Source of the DNA: a virus
Length of the DNA: 37,754 nt
Reading direction: 5' to 3' (one strand)
IMG/VR virus record: IMGVR_UViG_3300045049_000023
Span: 1-37,754 of that record
Below are positions 29,629-36,369 of this stretch, in pieces (position 1 is the first letter of the stretch; each line of letters begins with the position of its first letter). Below the pieces are notes generated by a model. That model was not told the origin of the DNA. It made no database searches and saw only the letters and a list, made by a program, of their open reading frames with translations. The translations under genes and the position numbers were made by a program.

Positions 29629-29820
29629 TCATGCGGTGCTAAGCCGCTTGTATTTCAGGACGCTGCTTCTGTCCTCGAACTTTTTGCCATCAGGCCCGCA
29701 TGCATCGCGCGGGTCGCTCCGGCGGTCTTCGGCAAGGCGCTGCGTGCGTCCGCCGTTGAACTCGACCAGATCGACACATAGGCCGATTTCGTAATGCCGG
29801 CAGCGCTTGCAGGGGATCAT
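29629..29820 (-). CDS. Small Cys-rich protein after terminase (63 aa)
   Basis: ATG 29820 overlaps the terminase stop (ATGA). The 63-residue product begins IPCKRCRHYEIGLCVDLVEF and has a further Cys in DACGPDGKKF, giving a C-x2-C...C...C pattern typical of a small zinc-binding or iron-sulfur protein. Upstream extension of the frame lies inside the terminase gene and is not needed. Small Cys-rich proteins recur in this genome (also at 32279 and 9111). Its role between terminase and portal is unknown. Confidence 0.65.
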   Translation of the reverse strand: MIPCKRCRHYEIGLCVDLVEFNGGRTQRLAEDRRSDPRDACGPDGKKFEDRSSVLKYKRLSTA

Positions 29821-31127
29821 GCGTATCCCAGCTTCGGATAGTTCAGCGAGTCGCCCCAGGTGCTCGGCGGCTCGTAGGCCACGCACATCAGGCCGAATGC
29901 ATCGGCGCCGTGGCTCGCCCAATCGTGCTCAGGACCGAGGCCGATATTCCGCGTCTCGTCCTTCTTTTCGTGGTACCAGCCCAGCGCCTCGCGGCCCGGC
30001 GCTGTCTTGTCATCGTCGAACCACATCGACGGAAACAGCCGGCGTGCCGCCTCGATACGGGCCTTCGCTGCGCCCTTGCCCTGGTTCGGCACCACGGTGA
30101 CCGTGTAACCGGCAGACTGCAGTGCCGATTGATACGAGACGTCGAAAACCTTGTCGTTCGTCGCGCCGTCGTGCGGCAGCCAGATTTGCGCCCTGTCCTT
30201 CGTGTAGCCCTGCTCGCGCATCCAGGCCAAATGCGTCGCCAGCGGCTGGCCCACGGCTTCGTAATAGTTCAGCACGCGGATTTCCTTGCCGATGAACTGC
30301 GCCGCCCACATGGCGAAGGCATCGGCCCGCGCGCCGGTTCCGCCAATGTCAGCAAAAAGCCGTATTGTCATCAGCGGATCGTGCGCGACTCGGCCGATTC
30401 TTCCGTCCTGCTTGGCCTGCAGCAGCTGGCTGGCGTAGTACGCACCTTCGACGATGGTTTCGTACTCGCCTTCCCAGATGTGGCCGTACTTCTCGGGCCG
30501 CTCGCGCTGGTCGGTTTGCCGATCGCGCTCCAGCTTGGCCGGGAACTTCGGGTTGTCGCGCCAGTTGAGCTGCACGACCTTCACGCGTGGATTGCCGGAA
30601 TGCCGGAACCGCGATTCGACGGCGGCGTTCTTGCGCTTCGGGTTCCAGGTAACCCAGAGTTCGGCGTTCCAGTCCTCGCCTTCCTCGCGCAGCGTCGGAA
30701 TCAAGATGGAGAACGCCTCATCCGTCACCGGTTCCGCTTCGTCCACCCAGCACAGCAGAATCCGGCCCTTCGATTTGATGCTCGCGATGTTCCGATCCAG
30801 GCCGGCGAACGCGAAACTGATTCGCCCGCATTTGCTCTTGATGTACTTGTCGCCGATTTCGTACCAGGCTGCGAGGAACGGCTCTTCCTCGATTGCCCGC
30901 TTGCACTCCTCCAGCGATGAATCCTCAAGGGAATTCATGAACTGGCGTGCGCAAAGGATTTGCCCACGGATGCCGGCCATGCCGTACATGTAGCCGCGCA
31001 CCGCTGCCATCTTGGCGAACGACCGGGTTTTCGCTGATCCGCGGCCGCCGTAAGCACCGCGCACATCAGCCTCACCCTCGAATACCGGAATCAGCTTGTC
31101 CGGTATCTCAATCCGCGCGGTTTCCAT
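29817..31127 (-). CDS. terL: Terminase large subunit
   Basis: The 436-residue protein has Walker A at residues 27-34 (GGRGSAKT), a Walker B at about 122-131 (RILLCWVDEAE region, Asp129-Glu130), the coupling segment WNAELWVTWNPKRKNAAVES, and nuclease acidic residues in RLFADIGGTGARADAFAMW and near the end (HGADAFGLM). It is of the Terminase_3 type. It powers DNA translocation into the procapsid and cuts the concatemer. It overlaps the small subunit candidate by 20 bases and is followed by a Cys-rich gene and portal. A headful mechanism is likely for such enzymes but not shown. Confidence 0.95.
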   Translation of the reverse strand: METARIEIPDKLIPVFEGEADVRGAYGGRGSAKTRSFAKMAAVRGYMYGMAGIRGQILCARQFMNSLEDSSLEECKRAIEEEPFLAAWYEIGDKYIKSKCGRISFAFAGLDRNIASIKSKGRILLCWVDEAEPVTDEAFSILIPTLREEGEDWNAELWVTWNPKRKNAAVESRFRHSGNPRVKVVQLNWRDNPKFPAKLERDRQTDQRERPEKYGHIWEGEYETIVEGAYYASQLLQAKQDGRIGRVAHDPLMTIRLFADIGGTGARADAFAMWAAQFIGKEIRVLNYYEAVGQPLATHLAWMREQGYTKDRAQIWLPHDGATNDKVFDVSYQSALQSAGYTVTVVPNQGKGAAKARIEAARRLFPSMWFDDDKTAPGREALGWYHEKKDETRNIGLGPEHDWASHGADAFGLMCVAYEPPSTWGDSLNYPKLGYA

Positions 31128-31419
31128 TGCCTTTCATGGGAACCAATTCGATGCGGGTAACCGTCTGCAGCGGGTTTTCCGGGTCGCCGATAACCTGCAG
31201 CGGCATGGCCCGGCCCAGCATGCTGCAAAAGGACTTCATGTCCTTGCGCGCTACCCGCGTCAGGTAGCCGACCAGGCCGTCTTTACCGTTGCCGTTCTCG
31301 CCCACCGTCTCGGCGGCGATAACCAGAGCTTCGCGCAACACGCGAGTAGTCTTGTTCGGCACGCCCTTCTTGCGTCCAATGCCCGCCGCTGGCGGCTTCG
31401 CTTTCGTCGTTTCAGCCAT
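31108..31419 (-). CDS. Terminase small subunit candidate
   Basis: I start at ATG 31419 because the longer frame runs back through the terminator hairpin at 31466-31491. The 103-residue protein begins AETTKAKPPAAGIGRKKGVP and then reads NKTTRVLREALVIAAETVGE, a Gly/Lys-rich start followed by a helix, as in KGxPNK-type small terminases. It ends PLQTVTRIELVPMKGNGNRA. Small subunits recognise the packaging site and recruit the large subunit. Overlap with terL by 20 bases fits. Sequence evidence is moderate. Confidence 0.7.
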   Translation of the reverse strand: MAETTKAKPPAAGIGRKKGVPNKTTRVLREALVIAAETVGENGNGKDGLVGYLTRVARKDMKSFCSMLGRAMPLQVIGDPENPLQTVTRIELVPMKGNGNRAD

Positions 31420-31459
31420 GATTTCCTGGGTTCCTTTCGGATTGTCCAGACCGTGGAAT

Positions 31460-31491
31460 AAAAAAGCCCGCGAACCTTTCGGAACGCGGGC
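31460..31491 (-). terminator. Hairpin terminator before terminase genes
   Basis: On the minus strand GCCCGCG (31485-31491), an interrupted inner stem, and CGCGGGC (31466-31472) are followed by six T (31460-31465). It separates the 56-residue gene from the terminase genes and is the second terminator met by late transcription. Confidence 0.8.
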
Positions 31492-31527
31492 GAAGTCCAA
31501 CCCCTGGGAGAGATGGAGGAGACTCTG

Positions 31528-31698
31528 TTAATCGATGGTGCCGCCTTCGGAGACCTGAACGCATCCAGACTCCCGCATTTCCTCCAGCAGCTTTTCCCAC
31601 GGCTGGATCGTGCGCACACGGAACTGCAGCTCGTCCATGCGGTATTCACCGGTGGGCATGCCGTTCAGGTTCCTGCGGATTTCGTCGTTCGTGGTCAT
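31528..31698 (-). CDS. First late gene, small acidic protein (56 aa)
   Basis: ATG 31698 is preceded by TGGAGGTCGCC, a good ribosome site. The product reads TTNDEIRRNLNGMPTGEYRM, then VRTIQPWEKLLEEMRESGCV, ending EGGTID. No family is recognised. It is the only gene between the first terminator after the late promoter (31714-31745) and the second (31460-31491), an odd isolated position. It could be a small head or packaging factor, or part of late control. Confidence 0.6.
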   Translation of the reverse strand: MTTNDEIRRNLNGMPTGEYRMDELQFRVRTIQPWEKLLEEMRESGCVQVSEGGTID

Positions 31699-31713
31699 GG
31701 CGACCTCCAAAGC

Positions 31714-31745
31714 AAAAAGCCCTCGCTGATCGCTCAGTCGAGGGC
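31714..31745 (-). terminator. tR'-like terminator right after the late promoter
   Basis: On the minus strand GCCCTCG (31739-31745) pairs with CGAGGGC (31719-31725), with an inner CTGA/TCAG stem, followed by five T (31714-31718). The upstream half of the hairpin is inside the last codons of the Q-like gene. It lies about 75 to 110 bases after the predicted start of the promoter at 31828-31855, as tR' does after lambda pR'. Confidence 0.8.
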
Positions 31746-32282
31746 TTCTTCGTTTCCTCCGGGGACAGCGACGCCTCCCGTGGGGCGCTCGCTCGTCTGG
31801 TCGGACGGAAACAAATTGTTGGACGGAATTGTATTCCCATTTGCAATGCTGTCAAGCACTTTTTGAATGGTGTTTTCCGCGCTGCGCAATTCGCCGAGGA
31901 AATGGGACGCTGGCCAAGCCCGAATTCCGAGCCTCCGGCAGATCACCTGGGGCTGCGCGTTGAACACGTAGCACCACTTGAGGATGGACTGCTGGCGCGG
32001 ATTCAGGCGGATGAATGCCATCGTGATGCGCTTGGCGTCGTCGACGTCAACGGTCGACCTGCTCACCGGTTTCCAGCCGGTCTGCCCGTTTGCTGCCGTG
32101 GCCAGCAGGTTGCAGATGACGCCGGTCATGCACTGGTAGCCCTGTCCGCCGTACGGGGAAGCCGTGCGCGTCTCCTTGGCCCGCACAGCCGAGCCCCCGC
32201 CCGAGCCGCCCCGCTGGAACTTGCCCCAGTTTTCGAGCCGCTCGCGAATGCCCTTCCCGCTGACGTCGACAGGCTTTTTCAT
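31734..32282 (-). CDS. Q-like late antiterminator
   Basis: I start at ATG 32282, which overlaps the stop of the Cys-rich gene (ATGA). The 182-residue protein has a helical N-terminus (GIRERLENWGKFQRGGSGGG), then AKRITMAFIRLNPRQQSILK, then VICRRLGIRAWPASHFLGEL, a helix-turn-helix as in lambdoid Q proteins of the antitermQ type. The last 38 residues (after KVLDSIA) are low-complexity and are encoded by DNA holding the late promoter. Q proteins load onto RNA polymerase at the late promoter and let it pass terminators. Position just upstream of promoter, terminator and virion genes fits that role. Confidence 0.8.
   Translation of the reverse strand: MKKPVDVSGKGIRERLENWGKFQRGGSGGGSAVRAKETRTASPYGGQGYQCMTGVICNLLATAANGQTGWKPVSRSTVDVDDAKRITMAFIRLNPRQQSILKWCYVFNAQPQVICRRLGIRAWPASHFLGELRSAENTIQKVLDSIANGNTIPSNNLFPSDQTSERPTGGVAVPGGNEEALD
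31828..31855 (-). promoter_or_regulatory. Late promoter (pR'-like) inside Q gene
   Basis: On the minus strand TTGACA (31850-31855), a 16-base spacer, then TACAAT (31828-31833) form a near-consensus sigma-70 promoter. It lies within the 3' part of the Q-like coding sequence and points into the virion operon. Just downstream, TTCCGTCC occurs twice, 18 bases apart (31821-31828 and 31803-31810 on the plus strand as GGACGGAA), possible Q or pausing signals. Confidence 0.75.
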
Positions 32283-32449
32283 TCCTTGTCCTTGTAATCC
32301 CTGCATCGCTTGACCGCCGCCTTGTCCTTCTTGGCGCAGTAGTCTTTTCCCAGCACTTCGGTCACATGGGCGCATCCCTTGCATGATTTCTCCTCCTTCC
32401 GAATCAGGATCTCCAGCGGGTCGCGGTATTGGCCTTTGGTCAGCGCCAT
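32279..32449 (-). CDS. Small Cys-rich protein before Q (56 aa)
   Basis: ATG 32449 overlaps the stop of the upstream gene, and the TGA overlaps the Q-like start (ATGA). The 56-residue product begins ALTKGQYRDPLEILIRKEEK and then has CKGCAHVTEVLGKDYCAKKD with a last Cys in KRCRDYK, a four-Cys pattern often seen in small phage proteins in this position. Metal binding is likely. Coupling on both sides makes it a firm member of the operon despite its length. Confidence 0.75.
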   Translation of the reverse strand: MALTKGQYRDPLEILIRKEEKSCKGCAHVTEVLGKDYCAKKDKAAVKRCRDYKDKE

Positions 32450-32850
32450 CAAACCGCCCCTGTCAACGCCCGCAAATCGTCCATCACATCCGACGCCCGC
32501 ACGCCCGGCTTGTAGACGCCGACCAGCGCATCGCCTCGCTTGCTCAGGAACTCGTTGTAGTTGCTGGAAGTCTGCTTGCGGCAGCTCAGTACGCCGTCGA
32601 TCCAGAAGACGGCCACGGAACAGCCCGAAGCATCGATGCGCTCCATCACACGCTCAATGCCGTCCATGATCTTGGCTTGGTGTTGCATTTGCGGGCTCCT
32701 CCAGCCGAGTTGCGGCGCTGGTGCTTCCTTGATCGTCTTGCGGAACTGGTAGGCGCTGCCGCCCTTCTGCGAGCCTTGCGGCCGACGCGGATGGTTCAGC
32801 GGGCCGAACTGCGCGAGGTGGCCGGGCTTCGTTTCGGGGATGCGGCTCAT
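32449..32850 (-). CDS. Hypothetical early protein (133 aa)
   Basis: Start at ATG 32850, overlapping the RusA stop (ATGA); the longer open frame upstream lies inside rusA. The N-terminus is Pro/Arg-rich (SRIPETKPGHLAQFGPLNHP), then helical (MQHQAKIMDGIERVMERIDA), then an apparent alpha/beta region (GCSVAVFWIDGVLSCRKQTS; GDALVGVYKPGVRASDVMDD). No family is recognised. It may act with RusA in DNA processing, but only position suggests this. Confidence 0.65.
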   Translation of the reverse strand: MSRIPETKPGHLAQFGPLNHPRRPQGSQKGGSAYQFRKTIKEAPAPQLGWRSPQMQHQAKIMDGIERVMERIDASGCSVAVFWIDGVLSCRKQTSSNYNEFLSKRGDALVGVYKPGVRASDVMDDLRALTGAV

Positions 32851-33299
32851 GCGACCTCCAGCAAAGACGCTTGCGGCTGCTCCACCGCCAGCGGCGTAAT
32901 CGTCACCACTACGCGCGCCTCGCCGTCCGGCTCCATGCGCTCGGCCACGATCTTGCGCACCCATTTGTCGTCTTCGATGGCCACGCCCTTGAGCGAGTCG
33001 AGCAACACCTTGTTGGCGTTGTCGAGGTCGATGCACTGCACGGAATCGTCCCAGCTTGCGCCAGCCTGCCGCATGCGCTTCTGCCAGTCCTGCGGGCGGT
33101 TCGGGTAGAGCTTGACGTCGATCTGCACGCGGCCGGTGATGGGTTTGCGCACCCCTTGGGCAATGCAGCATGCCGTCGCCTGCGCGCGGTACTGCTTGCC
33201 CTCCTTGGTCGGGATGATGGCCAGGTGCTTGCCCATCTTCACCGGCATCCAGTAGCGATTGACGGACAGCGGGTACGGCAAAGTCAGCGTGATCACCAC
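32847..33299 (-). CDS. rusA: RusA-type Holliday junction resolvase
   Basis: The 150-residue protein has the RusA plan: LTLPYPLSVNRYWMPV at the N-terminus, QYRAQATACCIAQG, GRVQIDVKLYPNRPQDWQKR, then the acidic catalytic set in CIDLDNANKVLLDSLKG (Asp91, Asp93) and IEDDKWV (Asp110-Asp111). It cuts four-way DNA junctions as a dimer, helping resolve branched replication intermediates before packaging. The start is GTG 33299 (or GTG 33296), overlapping the end of a tiny membrane protein gene, with GGGAGGAT as ribosome site. Confidence 0.92.
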   Translation of the reverse strand: MVITLTLPYPLSVNRYWMPVKMGKHLAIIPTKEGKQYRAQATACCIAQGVRKPITGRVQIDVKLYPNRPQDWQKRMRQAGASWDDSVQCIDLDNANKVLLDSLKGVAIEDDKWVRKIVAERMEPDGEARVVVTITPLAVEQPQASLLEVA

Positions 33300-33424
33300 A
33301 TCCTCCCGTCATCGCGGAACATCTCATCGAGCTCGTTGCCGATGCTGCAGGCGCCGTAGACCAGCAGCGCGAAGAACACCAGGCCGCCGAGCCAGCAGAG
33401 GGCGTCGAAGGTTTCGGGGGTCAT
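33293..33424 (-). CDS. Tiny membrane protein (43 aa)
   Basis: ATG 33424 overlaps the stop of the upstream gene (ATGA) and its own TGA overlaps the rusA start. The 43-residue peptide reads TPETFDALCWLGGLVFFALL, then VYGACSIGNELDEMFRDDGR, giving one membrane helix with acidic ends. Coupling on both sides supports it as a real gene. Function unknown. Confidence 0.65.
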   Translation of the reverse strand: MTPETFDALCWLGGLVFFALLVYGACSIGNELDEMFRDDGRMW

Positions 33425-33669
33425 TTGCAACGCTCGCCGTTTGCGTCCTTGCACGTGTTGGTGGAGACGCCACGTGCTGGAACGATGAACGGCACAGGCG
33501 CCGGCCTAACTTCGGGCGTAACGCTCTTTGCCGCAGGCACGGGTTTGGCTGCCACGGTTGCGCGAGCTGGCGCAGGCCGGGCCGCAACAGCCGCACGGCC
33601 GGCAACGGAAATCGCAAAGGCATGGGATTGCAACAGCATGGCGAGAACTACCAAGGCACCTTTTTTCAT
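33421..33669 (-). CDS. Secreted Ala/Pro-rich small protein (82 aa)
   Basis: Three consecutive ATG codons (33675, 33672, 33669) follow AAGGGAG; the third is best spaced. The N-terminus KKGALVVLAMLLQSHAFA is a clear signal peptide with probable cleavage after HAFA. The mature part is Ala/Pro/Val repeats (RAAVAARPAPARATVAAKPV) ending with two Cys (TNTCKDANGERCK). It would be exported to the periplasm. Such proteins are unusual in an early operon; an envelope or exclusion role is possible. Function unknown. Confidence 0.65.
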   Translation of the reverse strand: MKKGALVVLAMLLQSHAFAISVAGRAAVAARPAPARATVAAKPVPAAKSVTPEVRPAPVPFIVPARGVSTNTCKDANGERCK

Positions 33670-33684
33670 CATCATCTCCCTTGT

Positions 33685-34140
33685 TTAAGCCGCTTCCGGC
33701 TGTTGAAAATTCACCTTCTGCCAGCTGTCCTTGGCAGTCGTTTCCTGCCTGACCGGCGGCATCGAGGTCTCCGAAGCCGCCTTGCCGAGCACGTTGTCGA
33801 GCCGCAGAAGCCACTGCTTCACGGTCTCTTTCTCAAGTTTTTCCAAGTCGCCGCGCTGCTGCACGCGGAAGGCTTGCACGGCGCCGCGGTAGGCATTGGC
33901 CCAGCCCGGCCCGCCGTAATGCCTGCGCATGCCCTGGATCGCTTCCACGAGCCACGCAAGGTGATTCAGCTCGACCGTGATCGCCTGCCACTGAACCGCT
34001 TCCTTGCCGAAATGCAGCCAGCAGAACCACTCCGACGTGCCGAGCGTGCTGCTGGTCATGACGCCCGGCATCGGGCAGCCGTAGGCGGCGCACTTGCAGG
34101 GATCGTGCTGGGCAACGCGGTCTTGGTGGTCGTGGCTCAT
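33685..34140 (-). CDS. Zinc-motif phage protein (151 aa)
   Basis: Start at ATG 34140 with GGGAG upstream; an in-frame TTG at 34146 is less likely. The N-terminus holds a Cys/His cluster: HDPCKCAAYGCPMPG, then EWFCWLHFGKEAVQW. The rest is helical (ELNHLAWLVEAIQGMRRHYG; LEKETVKQWLLRLDN). From memory such proteins commonly follow DUF1376 replication genes in betaproteobacterial phages, with no proven function. Its place suggests a replication accessory role. Confidence 0.65.
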   Translation of the reverse strand: MSHDHQDRVAQHDPCKCAAYGCPMPGVMTSSTLGTSEWFCWLHFGKEAVQWQAITVELNHLAWLVEAIQGMRRHYGGPGWANAYRGAVQAFRVQQRGDLEKLEKETVKQWLLRLDNVLGKAASETSMPPVRQETTAKDSWQKVNFQQPEAA

Positions 34141-34155
34141 GGTCAACTCCCAGCA

Positions 34156-35103
34156 TCAGGCAGCACTTTGCTGCGGTCCGCCGCCGTTCTGGCGCTTGCG
34201 GATTTCCTCGAAAATCCGGTCCTTGTACGACGCGTAGTTCTCGGTTCCGAGTGGGCGCAAACCGAGTTCCCGGCCCTTGCGATCGATGCCGGCGTCGCTG
34301 GTCCACCAGGTGTCCTGCGCCTGCTTCGGCTTGTCGGTCGGGGCTTGAGCGCCTGCCGCCTGGATGCTTGCCGCTTCCTTCGCCCAGCGTTGGATGATCG
34401 CCACTACGTAGCCCACGCCGATAGATTCGTTCGGCTTTGCAGCCTTGGCCTCAGCGCATGCGGCTTGCACGGTTTCGACGGTGACGCCCTGCTGCGATAG
34501 CGCGATGATTCGCGGGTCTGCAGGCTGTGACTGCACGCCTCCGGCTCGCATGGCTTTCGAGATTTCGCCCGGCGAAGCGCCCGCGCCTACTCCGGTTGAG
34601 TCATCGCTGGCGGTTCTATGGTTTTGACTGGTGTCTGGTGACTGGTGTCTGGTGCTTGGTGTCTGGTGAGCATTGCCTTCGGAGTGCGTTCGCATAGCGT
34701 CCGCATCTTTTTCGCCTGATGCGTTCGCATCTTCTTTTGCATGCGTTCGCATTGCGTTGGCATTGCGTTCGGTTTGCGAATTGGTTTTGCTCCAGCGTGC
34801 TTCTGCAGATGCTTTTGCCTTGCGCTGTTTCTCTTGATAGCGTGCGACCTCGGCATCGCAGCGCTTGTTGTGCCAGCCATCGTCAGCCAGGATAAAGAAC
34901 TCTTGGAGCACCGAGTCGACAGCTTCCTTTTCCTCCTTGGTGCGCGCGCCAACCAAGCGTTGCACTGCCTTCAGGTCAGCCGGCAGCGGCTTTTCCTGCG
35001 CGTAATACTTGCGGATCAGGCGGCTGTATGCGGCATCCTCAACGAAGGAAAGATGCGCTGTTGCCTCCGCGTAATCGCCGATGTGGTGCTCGTAGTAGTT
35101 CAC
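34156..35103 (-). CDS. DUF1376 phage replication protein
   Basis: Residues about 1-95 form a DUF1376 domain (NYYEHHIGDYAEATAHLSFV; EDAAYSRLIRKYYAQEKPLP; QEFFILADDGWHNKRCDAEV), a winged-helix type DNA-binding region of phage replication initiators. A hydrophilic linker (about 95-165) is low-complexity and coded by repeated DNA. The C-terminal part (VGYVVAIIQRWAKEAASIQA; WWTSDAGIDRKGRELGLRPL) resembles replisome-loading tails. The start is GTG 35103, overlapping the regulator stop (GTGA). No helicase gene is seen, so host DnaB is probably recruited. The internal repeats suggest the origin lies in this gene, as in lambda O. Confidence 0.82.
   Translation of the reverse strand: MNYYEHHIGDYAEATAHLSFVEDAAYSRLIRKYYAQEKPLPADLKAVQRLVGARTKEEKEAVDSVLQEFFILADDGWHNKRCDAEVARYQEKQRKAKASAEARWSKTNSQTERNANAMRTHAKEDANASGEKDADAMRTHSEGNAHQTPSTRHQSPDTSQNHRTASDDSTGVGAGASPGEISKAMRAGGVQSQPADPRIIALSQQGVTVETVQAACAEAKAAKPNESIGVGYVVAIIQRWAKEAASIQAAGAQAPTDKPKQAQDTWWTSDAGIDRKGRELGLRPLGTENYASYKDRIFEEIRKRQNGGGPQQSAA
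34627..34774. repeat. Iterons inside the replication gene, candidate origin
   Basis: Six 11-base copies related to TGCGTTCGCAT lie at 34685, 34696, 34720, 34742, 34753 and 34764 (start positions, plus strand). Three are exact (34685, 34720, 34742); the last three are head to tail with no gap. The unit is near-palindromic (TGCG-TT-CGCA). Next to them, a 14-base unit (ACTGGTGTCTGGTG) is repeated three times in tandem at 34627, 34641 and 34655, the last with two changes. Together they form an iteron array within the initiator gene. Confidence 0.75.
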
Positions 35104-35561
35104 GGCTGCGAACCCCCTTGACCGGCCTCAAAACCCCTTGCCTCGTCCGCCTGCAGCATGGGATCAGGGGCATGCTGTGCCCGGAGCGTGAGCATCGTAC
35201 GCATCAGTTCGCGGATGACTTTCTGGCCGTACGGATCTAGCTGCGCGAAGTTGCTGAGGACGTCAAGATAGCTTGGCGGCGTAGGGGGGAGTGCCGTGGA
35301 CATTGGGGCGCTGATATCCCCGAAAAGCAAATAAGCCGGCGTAGTATCGAGCCATTCAGCAAGCGCTTGCAGCCGCGGCGCCTGAGGAACGCACTCCCCG
35401 CGCAACCAGGTGCCGGCGCATTGCGTCGAAATCATGCAGCCGACGTAGCGCACATTGAACTCGCGCGAGAACTTGCCCGGGCCGCCCTTCATGCCCTTGG
35501 CTTTCAGCAATCCGCGCAGGCGTTCTCCGAACTGCGAGGCCTGATTCAGACTGTTCCGCAT
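35100..35561 (-). CDS. HTH regulator, CII-like position (153 aa)
   Basis: The N-terminal half is an XRE-like helix-turn-helix: SQFGERLRGLLKAKGMKGGP, then KFSREFNVRYVGCMISTQC, then AGTWLRGECVPQAPRLQALA and LDTTPAYLLFG. The C-terminal half is helical (DPYGQKVIRELMRTMLTLRA). It is likely a transcription factor of the early operon, in the place CII occupies in lambda-like phages. GGGAGGCATC precedes ATG 35561. The stop overlaps the replication gene start. Confidence 0.75.
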   Translation of the reverse strand: MRNSLNQASQFGERLRGLLKAKGMKGGPGKFSREFNVRYVGCMISTQCAGTWLRGECVPQAPRLQALAEWLDTTPAYLLFGDISAPMSTALPPTPPSYLDVLSNFAQLDPYGQKVIRELMRTMLTLRAQHAPDPMLQADEARGFEAGQGGSQP

Positions 35562-35743
35562 GATGCCTCCCTATGCTGCCCGAGCTCGGCCTGCCGGGCA
35601 TAGAAAGCCGCCGCCCAGCGCTTGCCATACTGGCTGTCGGGCTGATACGGGTTTTCTGCCAAGTCGCCGGTTTGCGCTGCACGATCGGCAGCACGCCGAG
35701 CCTGGGTCTTGATGAAATCGCGGGGAATGATCGGATCGCTCAT
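35546..35743 (-). CDS. Small basic hypothetical protein (65 aa)
   Basis: ATG 35743 overlaps the preceding stop (ATGA). The 65-residue product reads SDPIIPRDFIKTQARRAADR, then NPYQPDSQYGKRWAAAFYAR, ending ASCGTV, and runs 16 bases into the regulator gene. No family is recognised. Charge and helix content would suit a nucleic-acid-binding or regulatory peptide. Confidence 0.6.
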   Translation of the reverse strand: MSDPIIPRDFIKTQARRAADRAAQTGDLAENPYQPDSQYGKRWAAAFYARQAELGQHREASCGTV

Positions 35744-36369
35744 AGGTGAATCCTGTCCATGCCGACGTTGCTGTCGATGGGTTGCTTGCGATGCACCAAC
35801 TTACCGAGGGCGTTCTTTGCGCCCTTGCAGGCGTTGCGCGCGGCAGTGATGAATGCCCGGGTGCGCTTGAATTTCTCGTGCACCTTGGCCGTTTCGCGCT
35901 CGGCGATCTCGAGGTTTTCGGCAGTCGGGCGTAGGGCCGCCTCGGTCATGGCGCGCAGCGCGTCATAAGCGGCGGCGCTGGTGTCGTGCGCGACCTCGAT
36001 GGTGAATTCGGTGTGCTGCTCGACGTCCAGCAGGTGGACGGCAAGGCCAGCCGGCCGCAGATATTGCGCAGCGAAAGCCAGCTTCTGCTCGTCATCCATG
36101 GCGCCCAAGATGTACGGCAGCAGGTCGAACAGCTCGACCTTCTCCATGTAGCGCTCGAGCGTGGCGCAATTGGCCTTCAGGCGATTGGCTTCGGTAACGC
36201 TGGAAGGATTGAAGTGCAGCCCCGTCTTCGCTTGCGCGCCGGCCTTGTTGTGGATGCTCACCACCGTGTCGGCGGCGGCTTCCTTTGAGATGCCGGACTT
36301 TCGAATCCAGTTCGCATAGCAGCGGTCGAGGAACTGCCGCCAGCTTTCGTGTGAATCGTTCCACAACAT
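35740..36369 (-). CDS. Early regulatory protein candidate (209 aa)
   Basis: I start at ATG 36369 with GAGAGGAAAG upstream; a longer frame reaches 36498 but lacks support. The product begins LWNDSHESWRQFLDRCYANW, then KEAAADTVVSIHNKAGAQAK and PYILGAMDDEQKLAFAAQYL, and ends with a basic tail (ACKGAKNALGKLVHRKQPID). It is the first large gene after cro in the rightward operon. By place it could be a CII or YdaT-type regulator, but I cannot confirm a fold. A long helical segment (LRPTAENLEIAERETAKVHE) precedes the tail. Confidence 0.6.
   Translation of the reverse strand: MLWNDSHESWRQFLDRCYANWIRKSGISKEAAADTVVSIHNKAGAQAKTGLHFNPSSVTEANRLKANCATLERYMEKVELFDLLPYILGAMDDEQKLAFAAQYLRPAGLAVHLLDVEQHTEFTIEVAHDTSAAAYDALRAMTEAALRPTAENLEIAERETAKVHEKFKRTRAFITAARNACKGAKNALGKLVHRKQPIDSNVGMDRIHL

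Noticed and set aside
27823-29781. A 652-codon open frame on the plus strand
   Set aside because: It lies opposite the portal gene, which has recognisable portal segments. GC-rich codons in the real gene leave the opposite frame open. It has no ribosome site and its Leu/Arg/His-rich composition is typical of shadows.
32449-33327. A 292-residue version of the gene downstream of rusA
   Set aside because: The first 160 residues lie in another frame of rusA and are Gly/Arg/His-rich; ATG 32850 overlaps the rusA stop in the usual coupled way, so the shorter form is preferred.
34627-34774. A CRISPR array
   Set aside because: The repeats are 11 and 14 bases, mostly contiguous, inside a coding sequence, without unique spacers of regular length; iterons fit better. 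No cas genes are present.
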